Assembly (NCBI GenBank): GCA_031216915.1
Contig: CM062289.1
Span: forward strand, 62,937,741 to 63,001,740
Reading direction: 5' to 3'
Source of the DNA: Pictodentalium vernedei
Taxonomy: Eukaryota; Mollusca; Scaphopoda; Dentaliida; Dentaliidae
Length of the DNA: 64,000 nucleotides
A program made the translations under genes and the position numbers. The notes below the pieces were generated by a model. The model did not search any database. It was not told where the DNA came from and saw nothing but the letters and a program-made list of their open reading frames with translations. Positions 54,701 to 60,700 of this stretch are shown here, piece after piece; position 1 is the stretch's first letter, and each line of letters opens with the position of its first letter.

Positions 54701-57700
54701 CGGCGAGGTCTGGAGCCAGACCGCGAACTAGAGAACCCTCTCCATTCCGTCAGCAGTCAGGGTTGACTGTTTTTCAATTTGAGAAACTTTAGTGAGCTGG
54801 GACACCCGTTCACGCTTGCTGTTAGGGTCGCTCTTTCCACACTGCAGCCGGGGCTGGTTGCAGCTATGGCTTCTTCCTCTGCTTCATCGATGAAGCATGT
54901 TAGACCGCAGACTAGCTATCCAACTTCGCATGTTCATGCTGTTCCACGGAGATGTTCCCAGTCTTCACCACCGAAGTCGGATTAACTTGTAGCTAGTCGT
55001 TCGAGGCATTTTTATAAGGGACATGCATCGAAAGATCTGGGGTAAGATCTCCGTCCCGTGAGCAGCCTGTGGTGAAGAAGAGGATAATCGCTGCTCTGCA
55101 AGCCTCGTTCACGGACCTGCTGCTGCAGATTGTGCAGCGTATCATAGCATCCCTGTAGTTGCAGGTTCTGCCGTCAACAGTGTCCAGTAGTGAGCTGTCA
55201 GATGGTGCTGGGTGGGTCCAGTCATCTGTACATTCGGATGATGTTGATCATGTGTTCAGATGGAACATTCAGATGGTGAGAGGGCAACAGAGGTTGATTC
55301 TCCATCCCTCATGGAATGGCACATTAAGGCTATGAATTTTTATTCATAAGGTCTTCGAATCTTGTTCCATCTGAACAAAAGTCTGCATTTGCTAGGCAAA
55401 AAACAGCTTAAGGTTCCGGGTGAAGATCTTTCCTTTCCGCATCTTTCGGCTCAGGTGTTGAAGGCTTTTGGTCCGATTAACGACGCCCCCCCCCCCCCCC
55501 CCCCCTGCTTAGCAATAGTATAAGAAAGGCAATGATCTATTCCTTACAGATAGTAGATTGATAGCCCATAGATAGGCTGAGACAGCTGTCTTGTTTGGAA
55601 TAGAGCCATTAGAAGGAATAAGTGCGTCTTTTCCTTCTCGGTGTTGTATTCCTAGGCATCAGAGGCATTTAGAGCTATTATGGATGCCATAGCAGCCTTA
55701 TGTACTGTTAGAGCGGTCTTTTCTTATACATTAGCAGCTAATGTCGTAAGTCTCCATTTAGTGAGCTGTCCAAGGCCGCAGGGTAACACACAGATATCTG
55801 TCTTCACTGATATATGACTTATAGGCTATGTTAGCTACGCTGAGACCGCTAGCTTTTTAGAATAAGGCCGTAAGAAGGAAAGATTCGTTTTCCTCCTTGG
55901 TGTAGTATTCCTAGGCGTCATAGGCAATTAGTCCTATTGTTGTTGCCTTAGTTTGGCTTTTGTGAATTAAGAGCGGTCTGTGTTTATATATCACTGGTGG
56001 CTAACGTCATTGTAGCCTTATATATTTTACAGCGGTCTTTTTCTTATACGTTGCTGCTAACGTTGTAAGTCTCCGTTTAGTGAGCTTTCCAAGGCTGCAG
56101 GTGGCACAGATATTTGTTTTCATGGACTACTGTCTCTTTGGAATTACGGCCGTTACAAGAGCAGCCCTTTATTTCTTACCTTGAGCGACTAATGTTGTAA
56201 GTCTCCATTTAGTGAGCTTTCAGAGTCGTAAGTTTCACCGAGATATCTGTCTTCATGGGATGAAGACTTATTAGCTGCGCTAGCTAATCTGAGACTGCTG
56301 TCTCTTTGGAATTAGGGCTGTTAAAAGGAAAGAGTACATTGTTTCCTTCTCGGTGTTGTATTCTTAGGCGTCTGGTGCTTTTAGTCCTTTTGTTGATGCC
56401 TTATAAGAATCAGTTGCGGCCCTTTTTCCCTTAACTTGAGCGACTAACGTTGTAAGTCTCCGTCTAGTGAGCTTCCTAAAGTCGCAAAAATTACATCACA
56501 ATATCTTTCTTCTCGGAGATGAAGTCTTCTAAGCTTCCTTAGTTAGACTGAGACCGCTGTCTTTTGGGAATAGAACTGCTAAAGGAAAGAGTTTGTATTT
56601 TCCTTCTCAGTGTTTTCCTTAGTGTCACAGACTTTAGTCTTATTGTTGACACTATAGTAGCCTAGCTAGAATTATGAACGGTGTTTTTCCCTATCATTAG
56701 CAGCTAGCATTGTAAGTCTCCTTTAGTGAGCTCCTAGAGTTGCAGTTATCAGCCATTTAATTATCTTCACGAATAGGAAGACCTTTAGCTGCTTCAGCCA
56801 AGCTGAGACCACTGTCCTATCGGACAAGGTACCGTTACATGGGAAGAGTTTGTTCTCTCCTTAGCTGTATTGTTTTTGTGTTAGTTGTCTGAGGCTTTTA
56901 GCCTTATTGATAATGCCATATTAACCTACCGTGATTAATGAGCATTCTTTTGAATGCCTATAGTTAACTGCTTTTCAGGATTATATTACTGCTATAATCG
57001 GTACAAGGTGCAAGGTGTTCATCTAGGTTTTTATGATTGCGTGCCGTCTCCCGCTTCATTTTTTTAACAAATCTATTGTTGTGGATTATATTTCAACTCA
57101 GTGGATTGGATATTATGTCTATATGGTGTATTATTTGACGACATGGCATACTGTCTTGATTTCAAGAGATATGTCGATGCTGTTTCACCGGGTATATTCC
57201 TTGCAATAGTGCCATGTTCATCACATCCCCCTCCATCCTTAGTTGCATTATGTCGGTCAGACGTGTGGGGGCCCTATGGTTTCTATACTACTCTAGATAA
57301 TTAACACTAAAGCATTACAAATCACGCTGGGTTAGTGTTATTATGCTTGCTTTGGCTAACTATTAGCTTTTTAGCTATATTACTCTTTATTGAGAATAGC
57401 AACAGCAGTATGTCTTGGGAATATAGTGTGAAGTTTCTTTTTCATATAGTGAAAAAGGAATTTGTCACTGTTCCAAGCTTTAATATTTCTGCGCCAACCT
57501 TACCTATCTAGCGATTCAAGTAATGCAGGGGAGGGGGGTTTGATATGATTTATTCGTCAAACCCTGATTCGAGACCACTCACCTCTTTGTTTTGAAGATT
57601 ATTCCTTCAAAAAAGGGGGGGGAGGGGTTGTTTTCCTCTTTACCTCTTCTGGCCTTTTAAGAAGTGTGTAACTATGAGTTAAGCTGTTATCATCTGTAGA

Positions 57701-60700
57701 TTATTCTGATCTTATGTACAGCTTGTTACATTATATATGGCGTGTGTTGTGGGCGTTAGTCTCTCACTCTCGGACACGCCTTTCCTAATTTTAAGTGTCT
57801 TATTCCAGAATAGCCTTAAAATTGGGGGGGCTCGTTACACCCATTTAGCGTAATCATTTATGCTAAGTAATAGGGAATTACCTGGATATTACTCCTTATT
57901 TCGGTGGTATGTCTTCTCTATTGTGGTATAGCGAGACATATAGGTAATTCCTTCAAATTTTAATCTCCTTTTCACCTTGGGAGTTCTAATGCAGGCAAAG
58001 GAGCTGTATTTTGGTCTGCTAATTCTTTAAGTCCTAGGCCCTCCGCCTTTTTACGATTCAGTTAAGTCTGGGCCATTGGTTTTAGTATTAAAATATGATA
58101 AATTTGAAGTAATTTGTATATTTTTAATACTTACCAGTGGCCCAGACGGGGGATGGCCCTCCCATGAGTGGGCACTCATACCTCCCCGCTGAGTTATCAC
58201 TTCAGTAGGCACAACTAGGAAGAATGATGTTGGCGTCAATTCCAGTCTCTTCCTGGGTACTGCGCATGCGCAAGTACTAAAAGTATGGAAGGCCAGATAG
58301 GATTTTTATTTTCGGTATAGTATGCCAATTTTGGGGATTGGGGGGGTTCAAAATTTGTGTTTTGCCCTTAATAATATTGAGGTTGCACCAGCTACAGTAC
58401 ATGGAGAGTGGATTGTAACTAAATCACCCGTGGAGTGGAGTTATCACCCAAGCTATAACTTTCAAATGTTGAACATATGGACAAAAAACACAAGCAATGT
58501 TTCAGCCAATGGACCTCCAGGTTCAACCCGGAGGTCCATTGGCTGAAACTTTGCTGGTGCTGGTTATGCTTTGCAACAAATTTGCAATTATTGTTCGGGT
58601 GGAATCTCCACTCTGTGGGTGATTTAATGATAATACACTCTCCACGTACTGTAAGTCTGGGCCATTGGTAAGTATTAAAAATATACAAATTACTTTAAGT
58701 TTATCATTTTTCAAACTTTTAAAAAATTTGTCTTCTTGCTTTAAAACTTGAAATGTAGTTATATCTCTTGAATTGAAGAACTTGATTTTTTCGATATCAT
58801 GCTCTATTTTTTTGAGTTATTGCCATGAAATTTTCTGGCTAAATTGCCATAAAAGGGGAATTCAGTCCCAGCGATAATCTCTAAACATCACAACCATCAG
58901 GTTTGACATTTTTAGAGATGTTACAAACTTGTATGGAGAGGTACATTTCTGAAAAAGTTGAAGCCATGTCTTAACCTCCTTTCAGCCAGGACCACTTCAT
59001 GTTTTTCCATGTTTTTACCATATTGGGTTAGGTTTTGGCCTCAGATTCTGAAATTTTGCAGGTTTTCACTACTCCTTACAACAAATTAAATACCCTATAA
59101 AAAATCCAGATTTTGGTAAATCAAATATTTATGATGTCATCACCCAAGAGGCAAAATGTGAAAATTATCCAATTTTGATGAAATTTAGTATGTGGAGAGA
59201 TCTTATCGTCCTCTTTAAAGAAGATGTGGCATTGTTTTTCAGGTATCTCTTACTGGTTTCCAAGTTATGGGGACGTGTAATTTTGGGATAACGGCATTTT
59301 TTAAAAAGTTCCAATTAATCCCCACCCCCACCCCCACTCCCCCACCCCCCAGAAAAAAGTAAAGAAAGAGGATACTTCTCAATGTCCGATTGTCATAATA
59401 TTTTGCATGGATAAATTTTCAATTCCATGGGGGGTGCTTATTTTTTAACCCTTTACCCAACGAATCGGCCGCAACCGCCCACATAATATGCAAATTCAGC
59501 AGTTGAAAAAGTAGTCTTTTTCAAAAAAATGTCAACAAAACCATATCATGTGACCCCCTCGTTGGAACGAGCCCATCGAGCTCGTTCCAACAAGGGGTCA
59601 CGTGATATGGTTTTGTTGACATTTTTTGAAAAAAATTAAAAAATGATATTTAAAATAATAAATTTTGATATCATCTGCATTGGGTAAAGAGTTAATCAGT
59701 GTCGTATCTTGGGCTGTCTCTGACTTACAGTGACATGAAATTGTTCATGGATAGATTTTCAATTCCATGGGGTGCTTATTTTTATTATGCCCCCAACCCT
59801 CTCGGGAGCATTATGTTTTCAACATGTCTGTCTGTCCGTCTGTCTGTCCATCCATCCTCCCATCCAACCGTCAACTTCTGGTTTCCATATAATAACAAAA
59901 GTACCACTTATTTGATCAAACCATAATGTGGATGACTAGACAATGCTTCCTTTCGATTTTGATCTAGCTACCAATTTATTATGGCTGCATTATGACGCCA
60001 TCGGGGACATATGCCTCACTTTGCTTTGCTCTTGTTTAATCCGTGTCATATCTTGAACCGTCTTGAAGTTATAGTGACATAAAATTGTGCATGGATGAAT
60101 CTTCAGTTCTATGGGGTGTTTATTTTTTAATCAGTATCATCTTGAACAGTCTCTGAGTTATAGTGACTTGAAATTGAGCATGGATAGATTTTCAGTTAGC
60201 CCACCACCCACAGTAGATAGCAGGTAAACATAATCAGCTCTAGTTAGCCCATCATCTGATGCCAATAGTAGACAAAAGTAAACAGCCCTAGTGAGCCCAC
60301 CATCTGATGCCAATAGTAGACAAACATAAATGGCTCTAAACACCTCTTGTGAGCCCATGATCTGATGCCAGTAGTAAACAAACATAAACAGTGCTAGTGA
60401 GCCCACCTTCTGTTGTCAATAGTCGACAATCATAAACAGCGCTAGTTAACCCACCATCTGTTGTCAATAGTAGACAAACATAAACAGCTCTAGCTATAGT
60501 GAGCCCACCATCTGTTGTCAATAGTAGACAAACATAAACAGTGCTAGTGGGCCCACCATCTGTTGTCAATAGTAGACGAACATAAACAGCACTAGTGAGC
60601 CCACCATCTGTTGTCAATAGTAGACAAAGATAATCAGGTCCAGTTAACTCACCATCCATTGTCAATAGCAGGCATTCTAAGGTAATTATTAAGTTTATTA

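Larger units (their letters stand above)
46139..58708 (+). mobile_element. DIRS-like element without enzyme genes (family B, copy 2), split by DIRS-A
   Basis: It starts TTTTTGTACTAAAACCAATG and ends GTAAGTATTAAAAATATACA plus AATTACTTTAAGTTTATC, the same tips as copy 1. It has an internal complementary region at 58064-58147. The body from 53031 matches 28741 onward in copy 1. The right inverted repeat is interrupted by a MITE, and the left part by a 6.5-kb coding DIRS. Without those two it is about 5.8 kb. No enzyme frame belongs to it. Confidence 0.76.

Noticed and set aside
60158-60665. Minus-strand frames of 82 and 109 codons with regular repeats
   Set aside because: They are open because a 48-bp minisatellite is a multiple of three. 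No start context, splice sites or known domain.
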